A DNA stretch of 64,000 bases from Tricholoma matsutake. Lineage: Eukaryota > Basidiomycota > Agaricomycetes > Agaricales > Tricholomataceae. A program made the position numbers and the translations under genes. The DNA is taken from assembly GCA_026075535.2 (NCBI GenBank), contig AP026549.1:7564001-7628000 (forward strand). The letters run 5' to 3'. Positions 11,295 to 22,645 of this stretch are shown here, piece after piece. Positions within the stretch are counted from its first letter, which is position 1. Each line of letters opens with the position of its first letter. The notes below the pieces were generated by a model. That model was not told the origin of the DNA. It searched no databases and saw only the letters and a list, made by a program, of their open reading frames with translations.

Positions 11295-11992
11295 CAAGTG
11301 AATTGATTGATCACCCAGATATTATGGTCCTTTGTGGTGTCCAACCAGAATGACTGGGTTAAATTCCTGGCATTGGTGGAGTTTGCTATCAACTCCACCA
11401 TTAATTGGGCTACTGGGATGGCTCCCTTTGAGGCAACCTATGGGTATCTCCCTTGGATGATGTGGGAGGTCCCTGCTCCAGAGCAGGTTCCTCCCAGAGT
11501 ATGAACATTTGCCATGGATGCAGTGTGCAACATGGCAATTGCTCACAACAGCATTATCACTGAGCACCTATTCCAAAGGTTCCATGCCAGTGGACAGGAA
11601 CCTGACATCAAACCAGGGGAGAAGGTGTTCCTATCCACTAAGAACCTGACCTTGCCCAAGGGGAGGGCCAGTAAGCTCCTTCCCAAATTCATAGGACCGT
11701 ACAAGGTCCTGCAAAGCCATCCAGAAACTTCCAATTATGATTTGGACTTACCTTCTGAGCTCAAGAGTCAGTGCTTGCATCACAAGTTCCATGTGAACCT
11801 GCTGCGACTACACTTCGCAAGCAATGATGTCCTGTTTCCCAACAGGCGGTGTCTGGATCCTTACAATTTTGGTGCCCCTGATGACACCAAATGGTGGGTC
11901 AAGGAGATCACATCCAATAGATGGAAGGGACGTGCTTTGGAATTGGAAGTGAAATGGAGCATCCACTTGAGAGCTGCTTGCCGTGTGCAATG
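11295..11992 (+). pseudogene. pol: Gy-A integrase C-terminal half with chromodomain-like end
   Basis: It continues the integrase from 9693: LITQILWSFVVSNQNDW, FAINSTINWATGMAPFEATY (the conserved YA-N-S-H-T--SPF-A-YG region), then the GPY/F module (LPKFIGPYKVLQSHPETSNY) and HHKFHVNLLR. It ends with WWVKEITSNRWKGRALELEV, which resembles the first strands of a chromodomain, and then NELAALDAYLALVGA. In chromoviruses this tail targets integration to modified chromatin. There are stops at about 11305 and around 11500, and the catalytic Glu context is damaged at the insertion point. Confidence 0.75.
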
Positions 11993-12270
11993 AGTTAGCC
12001 GCCCTGGATGCTTACTTGGCACTTGTGGGTGCCAAGGAGTGAACAGATCTGCCCCAGTGTGCACCAGCATGCAAAGGGCGATAGTATAGCTCAACTAGGT
12101 CAAGAAGGCCAGGCTAGAATGAGCCTGCCCACTTCCCCAATTGTGGGAAGATTTGAACTGTACCGACAAGGCTCTGATGCTTTTTTTGAGGCATGTGAAG
12201 GGACTGTACAGTTGATCGGTGGAGTTGAATAATTTTTTTTCTCTTTCTTTCTTTCCCAAGTCCACCCATT

Positions 12271-13408
12271 CATCATGGATGGCTATTCCAATGACTATTC
12301 AATGGATGATGTGCCTTTTGGATGACATTCTCATGAGGCCAACATGCCTCAAAGGGGGAGGGATAGGAGGGAGGAAAGGAGTGGAAGAAGGGACTTCAAA
12401 CTGCAAGGCTCAAGGAGAGACTTGAGAAGGGATCTTGAACCAGAAGGCTCGAGAAGAGAGGACAGAGGGAGACACTCTCCATTGACTGGCAGCTCGGTTG
12501 AGCACACGAGAGTTGACCAGAGATGAGAAACAAGGACAGCCCCTCCTAGGGAGGAGTGGAGATATGACAGTCACCTGGGTGTTATAGTTGTGGGATGTGA
12601 GACATGCAAGTCCTATGCAATGTATGTGTACCAGCATGAATTCAAACAGGACAGGGATTACCTTGAGGCTCAGGATTGTCAAGACCAAGACCTCACGGCG
12701 GAAGTCAGATGCATTGCTGAGCAAATGTACAACAGTTATGATGATGAAATAGTGGACCTCAAGGCTAATATTCACAGCCTAGAGGATCAGTTGGACTGAT
12801 GGTGAGAGGACCAGCCCATTAAGTGACCTCACGCTCATGAGCCCTCCCCAGTCTCTGGGATCCTCACTCATGGTCCCAACTATGCAGATGCTGCTTCAAG
12901 GCCTGCCACTGTTTTCACTGGTCCCTCCTATCACCCTCTGTTGAAGCTATGGAGGTGGATATGAAGGCCACCCACTACCCACTGCTTCCACCTGCCTCTC
13001 CCAAATATCACATTCAATCCTCCTCTGTCATCCCTACCCAGTCTGCCAACTGGGTACCTGCTCCTTGGGAACCCTTGTCTACTGCCCCTGAACTTCCCTG
13101 AAGTGTGGCGGAGTTTGATTGCTGGGCAGTGGCAGCCCAATGAGAAGGGAATGAACTGGATGTTTGATGGGCCCAGTCATATGTATGCCTTGCCAGCCTG
13201 ACTGCCCCTGTGGCTCACACTTTGCTCATGAGCCATGTGATCACAACCTGGCAGCTCCCTAAGTGGTTGCCCAGGGAGCATCAGTCAGCCAAAGGAATCC
13301 GATGACTCCAAGATCCTGACTGGATGCCCCAGCCTCTGATCAATGATATTCCAAAATGCTCATGGATTGATATTGGATCACTCCTGAGTTAGCCTCCCTC
13401 ATGTTTGA
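12271..13408 (+). pseudogene. Gy-A post-pol coding region, part 1 (unknown function)
   Basis: Between the integrase and the 3' LTR, Gy-A carries a further coding stretch. It starts near ATG 12275 (MDGYSNDYSMDD), then has an arginine-rich block (RGRDRREERSGRRDF, SRREDRGRHSPL). A helical, acidic part follows: CETCKSYAMYVYQHEFKQDR and DEIVDLKANIHSLEDQLD, which looks coiled-coil. The reading continues past the Gy-B insertion into 20275-21140. I do not recognise the family. Its position recalls accessory or envelope-position ORFs of other gypsy elements, but no signal peptide or membrane segment is seen, so envelope is not supported. Several stops. Confidence 0.5.
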
Positions 13409-13413
13409 GGAAT

Positions 13414-14013
13414 TGTTAAGACTATAGGTCTTAACTCAGACTTGTCTTTGTCTATCACACTAGGAGGCTTTCTTAGTGTATCAGGCCTCGGCCTTCACTT
13501 GGGTGCTTCCTCAAGTTGTCACGGCTGTCCGTACTGAGAGACTTTCTGAGTAGACCATTCATTCATGTATCACAGTTGGAGGCTTTCTAACTGTCGAGTT
13601 TGGGTTTATCACAGCTAGGGTCTTCCTAAGCTGTCGAGTGTTCAAGTTGAGTTTAAGACCATTGGTTGAATTAGGTCAAGCTAAGGAATACAGGCAGTAT
13701 TACTGTAGCTTATATATGGTTCAGAGATGTCTATCATCCGATCGGAATACAAGATTCTTGTCAAGTAATAATAGAGAGAACAATAAGAAAGCAAGCCTCA
13801 TGCCTAGCATGAGGCATCTGATGTTACGGCTCCAATGTCAAGGAGTCTGATGTCATGGAATGCTGTGGCACAGCATGTCAGTCAACAGTAGTCAGATCAG
13901 GGGGTGGGTCTCCATTGGAGTGAGTCGTGTCCAGTCAGAAAGGAAAAATGAAGTACCCAGTCTTGCTGGTGTACATCTGGTCATTGTGGGTTATGATAAT
14001 GAAAATTGTAACA
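13414..14013 (-). repeat. Gy-B 3' LTR
   Basis: 600 bp, starts TGTTAAGACTATAGG and ends AAAATTGTAACA as read on the plus strand. It pairs with 19704-20274. It is 29 bp longer owing to one insertion near 13815-13850, where a gatgt-containing block is duplicated. Confidence 0.9.
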
Positions 14014-14476
14014 TCACCCTCTCTCTATCTTCGAAGTCACTGACTTCGATTAAAATCTTTTCCTCTTCCTCAGTCAGGAGGTGGGGCGGGGTCATGGGGT
14101 GCAATGGAGGAATAATTCATGTCTGAACTCAGACCATGATCGGATTCTTCTCATTCATGCTGCCTCGGGCAGTGGTGTCAATGAGTCGGTGGTGTCATTA
14201 AGAAGGGGGTTCTCTGTAGGGCGTCGTAAAATGGAGAATTCAATGTCTGTGATTGGGGGTTTGGGTCTTGGTCAAAAGATGGCATAGAGGCAAAATCTGA
14301 AGGTCAGGGCTGCCACTGCAGCCAGGGTCATGCCAATGACAATGGCAAGGATTTCGATTCCCAAGAGCATGGGTCTGCTCTGTCATGCCTCTGTCATGGG
14401 TTTATTTTTAAGTCTCTCCTGTGGGGTTCAGTTCAGATAGTAGAGGGGTTCAAGTGTGTGTAGGCTTCTACAGCTG

Positions 14477-15993
14477 TCATTGCTGTTTATATGCCTTTAG
14501 AATTTCTTTGGCATGTTTCAGGTTTCCCTTGGGCTCCCACAAGTTCTCCGAGGTCGGGTACCCGACCCACTTCACTAGGAAGTGCATGGTTCTTCCTCTC
14601 TTCTTGTGTCCAATGATCACTTCCACTTTGTACTCCGGTTTGCCTTCTATCAGATCAGGCAGCGATTCTGGGAAGTTTGGACCATGTGTCTCAGTTTCTT
14701 TGTATGGGGAAAGAAGTGCTGCATGGAACACCGGGTGTATTTTCCACTGTTCTGGCAACTTCAGTCGATAGGAGAGTGGGCTCAGGACCTTCTCAATGGA
14801 GAACAGTCCTTCTCTTTTTGGTGTGAGCTTCTTTGTTGCGTGAGTTGTTCTGAGGTTCTTCGCTTCTAGCCACACTCTGTCTCCTTCTTTGAATGGGGTG
14901 AAGCACCTTGTCATTCTTTCTACCATCATCTCTCTGGCTAACTCATGAGTTGCCTTTGCTTTGTCTTGGGCCTGTTGCAGCATGACTATTCACTTTTCTA
15001 TGACCGGTATCTTTGTCTTCAAGTAAGGGAGGGGGATCGCCTTGGGTTCGTAGCCCATCATGAGGTAGAATGGGGAGTTCTTCTGTATGGAGTGCATTCT
15101 CTGGTTGTGCATGAACTCCACGGTCAGGAGGAAGTGTTTCCAATTCTCCTGGTTGTTTGAGCAGAAGATTTGTAGGTATACTTCCACTTCTCAGTTCACC
15201 CGTTCTGTCTCCCCATTGGTCTGGGGGTGGTATGCCATGCTCATCGCCAGCTTGATTCCAAGCAATCTTCCTAGCTCCTGGAAAAGCTGCAAGGCAAATC
15301 TGGGATCCCTGTCAGAGATGATCTTGTCCAGGAGGCCCCATCGTTTGTAGACATTGTCTAGGTAGAGGGTGGCCACTCCCAATGCATCCACAGTTTTTCT
15401 GCAAGGGATAAAATTACCCCCTTTGTAAGCCCATGGTCTACCACAACCATGAGTGCATCATAACCATTGGACTCTGGTAGGTCAGTTATGAAATCTGTTG
15501 TTACCATTGCAAATGGCCTTGTCGCTTCGGATTTAATCGGTTGTAATGGTGGTGTTGTCAGGTGGGTGATGACTTTCATTTGCTGACATGTTGCACATCC
15601 AGCAACATAGTTCTTGATGTATGTCATCATTCCTGGCCACCAGTAGTCTCTTCTGACCATTTTGGTCATCTGCCATTGTCCTGGGTGTCCACTGGTTACC
15701 CCTTTGTGGTATTTTTGCACCAGCTTCTTCCACAGATCTCCATTATCAGGGATGTAGCATCTGTCTCGGAAGAATAGAAGGCCATCTTCTATCTTCCAGT
15801 CTTCTAATGCCAATTTTATCAGCAGTGTTCCTTTGGTCTTTAGCGCTTTGATTGCGCTCTTCACCAGATTGTCTTTCATGATACTCCCTGCGAGTAAATT
15901 ATGCATTTTGGTGTCAATGAATTTCACAAATACTGTCTCAGGTAACATTGTGACATCTTCATTATTGTTGTCTTCTGCCAGTATGTGATCCAC
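14477..15993 (-). pseudogene. pol: Gy-B integrase and chromodomain
   Basis: On the minus strand the block at 15993-15358 holds the zinc-binding domain (HKGVTSGHPGQWQM, then CATCQQMK) and the core start VTTDFITDLPESNGYDALM (first Asp). Frameshifts near 15400-15190 move to IISDRDPRFALQLFQELG (second Asp) and MAYHPQTNGETERVN (Glu region). The block 14983-14477 is clean: GPY/F-type module, HPVFHAALLSPYKE, then a chromodomain with EYKVEVIIGHKKRGR, MHFLVKWVGYPTSENLWEP and NLKHAKEILKAY. The chromodomain aromatic residues (Y, W, W) are in place, so it should fold. Integrase would need frameshift repair. Confidence 0.85.
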
Positions 15994-16189
15994 TCTTCAT
16001 GATAATGCATTGCTCTGTACCACCTGTGATCCGGGTATGTGGATGAGCTGCAAGTCAAATTCCAATAGGAATAAGCTCCACCTTGCTTGTCATCTGTTCA
16101 ATTTCTGCACTGTCCAGAAGTATGTCAAGTTCTTGTGATCCGACAGGATTACCACTGGGTGTCCTGATCCCAGTAGGTAGTGTCTCCGA

Positions 16190-17250
16190 TCACACAATTG
16201 CTAGCAGCTCCCTGTTGTATATCTTGTAATTCCATTCCGTTGGTGTTAGCGCATGCAATATGTATCCACATGGGTGCCAGTCCCCATTTGTGTCCCTTTG
16301 TCTCAGCACTCCTCCTGTTGCATGCTTTGAGGCGTCTGATTCGATCATGAATGGTTTTGTTGGATCTGGCATCAGCAGTACCAGTGCTTCTGTGAATTTC
16401 CTTTTCAGTGTCTGAAAGGCCTGTTTGCATTCCATTGTCCAGTCAAACATCTTGTTCTTCTTCATCAGTTCATTAAGTGGTCTGCTTGTCTCCACAAAAT
16501 GTCTGATGGACTTCCTGTAGAAGTTACCAAATCCCAGGAAGGATCTGACTGCCTTTATGTTTGTTGGGGTTGGCCAATCTTGTATACCTGCTAGTTTTGT
16601 GTTGTCCATTGTGATTTCGTTGGGTCGGATGATCAGACCCAAAAACTCCACTTCATGGGCATCAAACTTGCACTTTTCTGGTTTCAGGTATAGGTTGTTT
16701 TCTGCCAGTCTTTGCAGCACCCTTCTTGTCCTTTCCTGGTGTTCATTCTGATCCTTGGAGAATATCAGGATGTTGTCCATATAAATCATGAGCCATCCTT
16801 CTCCGATCATATCATGGAAGATCTCATTCATCATTGCCTGGAAAGTTGCCAGTGAGTTGCATAATCTGAAGAACATCACTGTTGGCTCAAACAACCCTCT
16901 GTTTGTCTTGAAGGCTGCCTTCCATTGATCTCTGTCCTTGATCCTGATGTTGTGATACCCCCATCAAATGTCCAGCTTTGTGAACCATTTTGCCCCTCTC
17001 AGTTTGTCCAACAGGTCTCCTACCAGTGGCAGTGGATAGGTGTTCTTGATCGTTCCATTGTTCAAGTACCTGTAATCTTGACAGGGTCATAGCGCATCTG
17101 AGTCCTTCTTCGCAATGAAGAAGAATGGCAATGCCATGGGTGATTTTGATGGTCAAATGTATCTTTTCTGCAGGCTTTCATCAAGGAACTCATTGAGCTT
17201 CTTCTGTTCTGCTTGTGATACTGGGTAAACCCTGCAATCTTTTGCCACAA
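16190..17250 (-). pseudogene. pol: Gy-B reverse transcriptase and RNase H
   Basis: The minus frame shows RT motifs in order: [39 protein letters not shown] followed by a stop, then FRLCNSLATFQAMMNEIF and the active-site box IYMDNILIFS. Next come the connection region (IKAVRSFLGFGNFYRKSI) and RNase H starts IESDASKHATGGVL and YNRELLAIV. The active site is YMDN where YMDD or YIDD is expected, the same D to N change as in Gy-A. Stops are present, for example after KLDI. Inactive. Confidence 0.85.
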
Positions 17251-17329
17251 AGTCCGGTTTCAGTTCGATCACATGATCCCAGGGTCTTGATTCTGGGAAT
17301 CTCTCCGATGCTTCCTTTTCAAATATCCA

Positions 17330-18550
17330 TCAGTACTCTTTGTATTGTTCTGGGAGTAGTTTGTCCAGGGTCTTTTGTTCCAGGTCTCCTTCCTTCTTAT
17401 GCATCAGGTGTTGTGAGACTGATGTCTTTGCCCTAATCCAGACATTCTGCCCATAAACATATCGCAGTGTTCCTTTTGCCTTCACAATCCAAGAGATTGT
17501 CTTCGTCGATTGGGAGTACCCGTATCTTGGTTCATTGTACTCCTCTGTCAGTGGCATTTTAGCCGGTTCAAATATTCTGATGATGGGTTCTCCTCAGATG
17601 TAGGCGATCAGTAGCTCATTGTCTGCAATCCTTTGCTTGGGTGTTCCTTCCAGTTGTTCCACCATTGCCTGTTTGTGGTTTGCCAGTGCTGGGTTTTCCC
17701 TCCCAGTGTCATCTTCATCTTGTGGCCCAATGGGCTCTGCATTCTGAAGAGTCATAATTGTGACCTCTTCATCATCTACTTCTTCAATTGTTGCTTTTCT
17801 TGTTTTGACTGGCATTTTGCTCCTTCTTGGTTCAGTGTGGAGGGCTCCTCCCATCAGCCTTGCCTTAGCAATGATTCTTTGGCATTGCTCTAGCTGTTCT
17901 TCTTTTGTTGGTTTCTTTGTCTTGAGAGCGAGCTTCTCTCTTTCTTTAGTGACTATCATTCAGCACCATGCCTGTCACTCATCTTTTGTCATCTTCTCAA
18001 AGGTTTTTCTTCCTCCTTCAGTCATCTTTTGGCACCATATCGGGTGCTTATCATTGGGTCTCTTGGTTTGCATTCTCTCGATAAGGGTCTTTCCCTTTCC
18101 AGATGACAGTTCAGAATAAGTCTTGACATTCATCCTGTACTGGAAGGTCCCAATTTTCCAGTCAATTACTAGATTGATCCTTCTGAGCCACAGCAGGCCC
18201 AGGATGATCGATTCATTGCCCAATCCTGCAATGAGGAAGGTCATTGGGAATGATCATCTGTTGATTGTCAGAAGTCCCCTGGCATAGTGGGAGATTTCCC
18301 CCTTCTTGTTCAGGGTTCCATCCACGTTCTTGACTCTGATTACTTTTTCCAGGGGGTGCAGTTTGAATCTGCCATTTTCTGCGAATTTGTGACTCATGAA
18401 TATCCCTCCTGCTCCTGAGTCAAGTAGGGCTTTGGTTTCAATGGCTTTCTTTCTGTCCACTCCTAGCACTTTGACATCTAAATGCATAGATTGATCTTTC
18501 AAAGTGGCTAGTAGTACAGAGCGGACAGAAAGTTTGGTGGTACCTGGCAT
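17330..18550 (-). pseudogene. pol: Gy-B retropepsin and linker to RT
   Basis: The minus frame from 18550 reads LLATLKDQSMHLDVKVLG and then the aspartic protease active site ALLDSGAGGIFMS (D-S-G-A). GNESIILGLLWLRRINLVID follows, the usual ILG-WL flap and second-half motif. Retropepsin cuts the Gag-Pol precursor. The 250-residue acidic and lysine-rich linker before RT (17975-17330) has repeated KK/EE tracts and is typical of fungal gypsy polyproteins. Stops are present at about 18253 and 17580. Confidence 0.8.
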
Positions 18551-18570
18551 CGAGGCAGGCCACCTCTTTA

Positions 18571-19540
18571 AAAACCCTTGTCCTCAATTGCGGCGAGAGC
18601 TCTCCCATTTACTTCTTCATCTAGTTCTTTCATCATCACTTGGATCTCTGAGTAGGCTTCTTTGCCTTTCTTCTTTGGGAAGGACTGGCTTTTAGTCCTC
18701 ATCTCCCCTTTCTTGTGTTCGGTTGCTCTGTGTCCTGGTTGGTGGCACACAAAGCAGAGTCCCTTCTTCATGTGTTTGATCCTCTCCTGATAAGAGAGTC
18801 AGTTGATTTCAAGTGGGGTCTCCTTTCCTCTGGAGATTGGGAGTTTCTTCATCAGGGCTTCCTGTGCCTTCCCTGCTATGGCCTTTGCTCTCCTCCACTG
18901 TCCGTCATACTTGGAGGCAGCGTTGATCATCCCCTCCAATGTCATGGGGGTCGTTTCCATGTTAAAGACTCTTTTGAGGAGTCTGGGGTTCAGCCCATCC
19001 ATAAAGAGCTCCATGAGGGCAGTATTGTCGTTGATTCCCACCTTTTCTCACAGGATTTGGAACTGCGCAATGTAGTCCTCCAGGTCCTGTCCCTGCTTCA
19101 ATGTCTTCATCTCAGTTCTGGCTCTGCCAGCTTTGTCAATTGGTGTGAATGCTATCTTCAGTGCCATTTCAAAGGCTGACCATGTTCCTAGGTCATCCTT
19201 CTCTGCCCATGTCTGTGCCCACAGCGTGGTGGTTCCTCCATTCATGAACGATAACGTGAAGATGATCTTCTTCTCATCAGTGTCATAGATTCCATGGTTC
19301 ACTCTCAAATAGAGTTTTACTTCTTGTAAGAACTTTGCAGTTCTTGTTCGGTCCCCAGTGAAGTTGGATGGGGTTCAGATTCTAATTTCTTTGGTTGATG
19401 CGGTGGGTTCGGTAGACATGTCGATGTTGTCATTGGATAGGGAAAATGGGTCTCATTCTGGGGTTTCTTCTTTACCCAAAGATCTGAAATCTTGTTTGTC
19501 AAGGTATCGAGGTTCTTCATCACTTGTTCTCTTTGAGAAC
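18571..19540 (-). pseudogene. gag: Gy-B gag
   Basis: In order on the minus strand are an N-terminal block (19523-19317), the capsid-like core (YDTDEKKIIFTLSFMNGG, TTLWAQTWAEKDD, WSAFEMALKIAFTP, LEDYIAQFQIL) and a zinc knuckle CFVCHQPGHRATEH, where the last Cys of CCHC is His. Stops fall at about 19048 and 18799, and a frameshift separates the first block. Gag packages element RNA. The order and spacing are normal for a chromovirus. Confidence 0.8.
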
Positions 19541-19703
19541 TACTTCTGTGCTGGTTCTGAGTATTGTACTAGTCGACCCTGGTATCTGTACCATGGGGTT
19601 CTTCCTGATGTTGATGCTCCTGTCAGAGGTCTATCTGGGCTTTGTCTAAAAGACATTGTGTCTGCACCTAGGTAGGTGGACTTCGTAGATCAGCTTGACC
19701 TTT

Positions 19704-20274
19704 TGTTAAGACTATAGGTCTTAACTCAGACATGTCTTTGTCTATCGCACTAGGAGGATTTCCTAGTGTATCAGGCCTCAGCCTTCACTTGGGTGCTTCC
19801 TCAAGTTGTTGTGGCTGTCCGTACTCAGAGACTTTCTGAGTAGACCATTCATTCATGTATCACAGTTGGAGGCTTTCCGACTGTCGAGTTCAGGTTTATC
19901 ACAGCTAGGGTCTTCCTATGCTGTCGAGTATTCAAGTTCAGTTTAAGACCATTGGTTGAATTAGGTCAAGCTAAGGAATACAGGCAGTATTACTGTAGCT
20001 TATATATGGTTCAGAGATGTCTATTGTCCAATCAGAATATGAGATCCTTGTCAAGTAATAATAGAGAGAACAATAAGAAAGCAAGCCTCATGCCTAGCAT
20101 GAGGTGTCCGATGTCACAGAATGCTGCAGCACAGCATGTCAGTTGACAGTAGTCAGATCAGGGGGTGGGTCTCCATCGGAGTGAGTTGTGTCAAGTCAGA
20201 AAGGAAAAATGAAGTACCCGGTCTTGCTGGCATACATCTGGTCATCGTGGGTTACGATAATGAAAATCGTAACA
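19704..20274 (-). repeat. Gy-B 5' LTR
   Basis: 571 bp, starts TGTTAAGACTATAGG and ends AAAATCGTAACA as read on the plus strand. It retains more CpG than its partner in some places and less in others. The GGAAT duplication follows at 20275-20279. Confidence 0.9.
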
Positions 20275-20279
20275 GGAAT

Positions 20280-21140
20280 GCTACTTATGAGGCAACAAGT
20301 CCCTTCTGGGCTCCCCCAGAAGCAAAAACAACTACTACAGTTTTGCACTCCCAGTTTATACCAAAGGACCTGCCAGGCCCTACACCTTTCTCTGAGCATA
20401 CATTGTGATCGACAGTTTATGTCAAACATCTCCCCAAACCTCACCATTGAGGATGTGGTTTGCCACCTTGCTTTCCTAGGAGTCTCTGACCATGAGATCA
20501 GAGAGGCATATTATTATGGACTAGGATGGACCACCAGGGCTGCAGAATCATGGTGAAAAGAGGACTCAGCTCTGGCTTTGGACATTCTATGACATTTGAA
20601 GCAACTACCTGCCCCCGACGCCAACAATGCCCTCCTGGTGATGGAACCCCAATGGTGGAATGCACCCCCTGTGGCTAGATGTTTGACTCAGCCCCCACCG
20701 CCTAAGTGGAAATGAGATACCAAAACACCTGACATTATATCACCCTTGAGTGGAAATCCAGGGTTGTCAGCTTCCAGGCACACTGCACCTCATCATCTGG
20801 TCTCCCCTTCTGAATCTCCCATTGCTGGTCCTAGCTTGGTGGTCTCCCCACCTGTGGGACCACCTGGTTTATGTTCCCTATCCATTCATCCAGAATTGCC
20901 CCAGGCCTGGTTGAATGTTGCTCCCTCAACAACAACAGTCACCTCTGCTGTTGGCCCCTCCTCCACCATGCCTAGCTTCACTCAGCCTCCCATTGTGGTT
21001 GAGTCCAACCCCATTCCACAACCCTCTGATTCTGGTCCCAGGCCTGTCTCCCAAGTGTTGGAGACCCCTGACCATGAGGACAGAGGATGGATGTATGTGG
21101 GCAAACCTTGTCAAACCAAGGCAGATAAAAACTGAGCCAA
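20280..21140 (+). pseudogene. Gy-A post-pol coding region, part 2
   Basis: This is a continuation of the coding stretch broken by Gy-B. A helical block is readable at about 20419-20556 (LTIEDVVCHLAFLGVSDHE, EIREAYYYGLGW). A proline/serine-rich tail at 20746-21137 (SPSESPIAGPSLVVSPPVGP) ends at a stop. No known domain is recognised. The serine/proline-rich tail suggests a disordered or structural protein. Frameshifts and stops are present. Confidence 0.45.
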
Positions 21141-21664
21141 GAATGAGTGAAGAAGACAACTTGCCACCATCGCAAGTGTGGACTCCACCGAGTCTGGAGG
21201 CAGTCATGTTTCCCAATTGCATGAGTCACCTGGAGTAAGAGAAATGAAAAGGGATATGATACCAAGGATACCAGCTTGGTATCTGAAACCAATGAAGAGA
21301 TGGGGGACATGACTGTTCCTCTCAGAGGAGAACAGTTGCCTGGTCCCTCTCATGTTGACTCCTCTCCCCTGACTCCCACCATTTTCTCCACTCCACTCGG
21401 ATGCAGTATGGACCTTGATGACCCGGTAGGTGCAGAGCTCCTGCCTCCCTCCTCTCCTCGCCAGAGTGAGGAGACAAAATAAATCCTTATGCATACCTCA
21501 CCTCCACCCTGCTCAGATGCAGAATGGATTTCCATAACCCCATCATCTTGGACTTCTGTTTCCTTCCCGCCCTGATGGTGAAGATGTTGAATGATTTTAT
21601 TGTACATATCTTGTTTCCTTTTGGGTTTTGGCTTGGACCATGGGTCCAAGCCAGAAGTGGAGAA

Positions 21665-21847
21665 TGTAGTGATCTGGGCTGATGTCCAGTCTTCATATAT
21701 GTTTATATATTGTTTGTGCAAGCCACCAGTCCCTTTATAAGGGCCAGTATTAATTAGATCATCAGACTTTTTTACAGACAAGCAAAATATACGTTAATTG
21801 TGTTCTTGTGGTGTGTGATATGAGTCTACCCCCTCCGCATTACTACA
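21665..21847 (+). repeat. Gy-A 3' LTR
   Basis: 183 bp, begins TGTAGTGATCTGGGC and ends CGCATTACTACA, with TGTAGT/ACTACA inverted ends. It is preceded by a purine-rich tract. It shows clear similarity to the LTRs at 23114-23311 and 29879-30077 (shared endings near GTGTGTGATA, and CCCTTATAA / CCCGATAAA promoter-like words), so all three are one family. Confidence 0.8.
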
Positions 21848-21865
21848 GTAATGCATTAATAGCAT

Positions 21866-22180
21866 TAATGTTTGAAGGTCCAGTTTTTTTTCCCATTTTG
21901 GGCTCAAACTGGAAGCAACCAGTTTCATTACATCTAGAACTAAATAAAACCAGACCAGGCCACACAAAACCAGTTTGTTGCAGTCCAATCTGGTCTGACA
22001 ACTGGTCATCTACTGGCTTAGGTATGCCTAAACTGAGCTTATGTAGATAAATAATACTATTCTAGATCTAAAATAAAGCCACTCACAGGCAGGGGCCTGT
22101 GTGCGAGCATGTAGGTAGCACAGTAAAAAAACATGATACACCCCCTTCCTCACGGGATATGCAAGGAAGGGGGTCAGTTA
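21866..22180 (+). mobile_element. Left-end fragment of a TIR-1-type element
   Basis: It starts TAATGTTTGAAGGTCCAG, close to the TIR-5 terminus (TAGYGTTTAAAGGTCCAG). It has sub-terminal ccagttt/aaactgg repeats to about 22020 and then a hairpin cccccttcc...ggaaggggg near 22141-22167, like those in TIR-3 and TIR-4. No right end was found; the Gy-C LTR lies immediately beyond. Confidence 0.5.
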
Positions 22181-22222
22181 GTAAATGCATCAAATGAATG
22201 AAAAAACCCCTGAAGTGGGAAG

Positions 22223-22645
22223 TATAAGGGCAACCTCAGCCTCTAGCAAAGGGAAATCCAAAGTTAAAATTATAGTACACATTACAGGGATTGGAGGTGC
22301 ATCTAGCAAAGGGAAATCCAAAGAGAAAACTCTGAGGACCCCTTTGTCAATGCCCAGTATATGTGAAGACTGCAAAAATCAAATAATAATCTAAAAATAG
22401 AAAATGTGGAGATAGGCAGATCAAGGCTGCCAAATGACATCATACTAAGGGATAGACATCAGAAAGGGTACTCTGCCTCTAAATAAAAAACTGTCAACAT
22501 GCACAAATGTGATAGAAAGGAAAATTAGTAATAAAATAAGGAAAATCATAGAAAATGAAGAATAGGAGGAAATGAAGTGACAAAAAATATAGGAAGAATG
22601 TACAAAATAGGAAAAACACATGAGGCATCCCCTAGTCCCTTTGCA
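22223..22645 (-). repeat. Gy-C 3' LTR
   Basis: On the minus strand it starts TGCAAAGGGACTAGGGG right after a purine-rich tract (agagagggggtga, about 22646-22658) and ends CCCTTATA. About 423 bp. The same LTR occurs as a solo copy at 48984-49409 in opposite orientation. It contains two copies of the word tagcaaagggaaatccaaag. Confidence 0.75.

Larger units (their letters stand above)
13414..20274 (-). mobile_element. Gy-B: full-length chromodomain Ty3/gypsy element (chromovirus)
   Basis: A complete structure lies on the minus strand: two LTRs (600 and 571 bp) that begin TGTTA and end TAACA, a perfect 5-bp target duplication GGAAT (13409-13413, 20275-20279), and gag, protease, RT, RNase H, integrase and chromodomain in that order. 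Length is 6861 bp. It is inserted in the post-pol region of Gy-A, so it is younger than Gy-A. Coding is broken by stops in every domain, so it is inactive despite intact ends. LTR differences are mostly at former CpG sites. Confidence 0.9.
4254..21847 (+). mobile_element. Gy-A: Ty3/gypsy retrotransposon, 5'-truncated, with three nested insertions
   Basis: Plus-strand gag, zinc knuckle, reverse transcriptase, RNase H, integrase and a post-pol coding region end in a purine-rich tract (cagaagtggagaa) and a 183-bp 3' LTR. The 5' LTR is absent: gag-like sequence begins just after the PNP exon donor site, so the exact 5' boundary is unknown. Removing TIR-1, TIR-2 and Gy-B with their target duplications leaves about 7.2 kb, a normal gypsy length. 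No retropepsin motif was seen between zinc knuckle and RT, so that part seems deleted. Many in-frame stops make it non-functional. Confidence 0.75.

Noticed and set aside
12271..21140. Envelope gene of Gy-A
   Set aside because: The position fits, but no signal peptide, transmembrane segment or fusion-type motif is readable; left as unknown.
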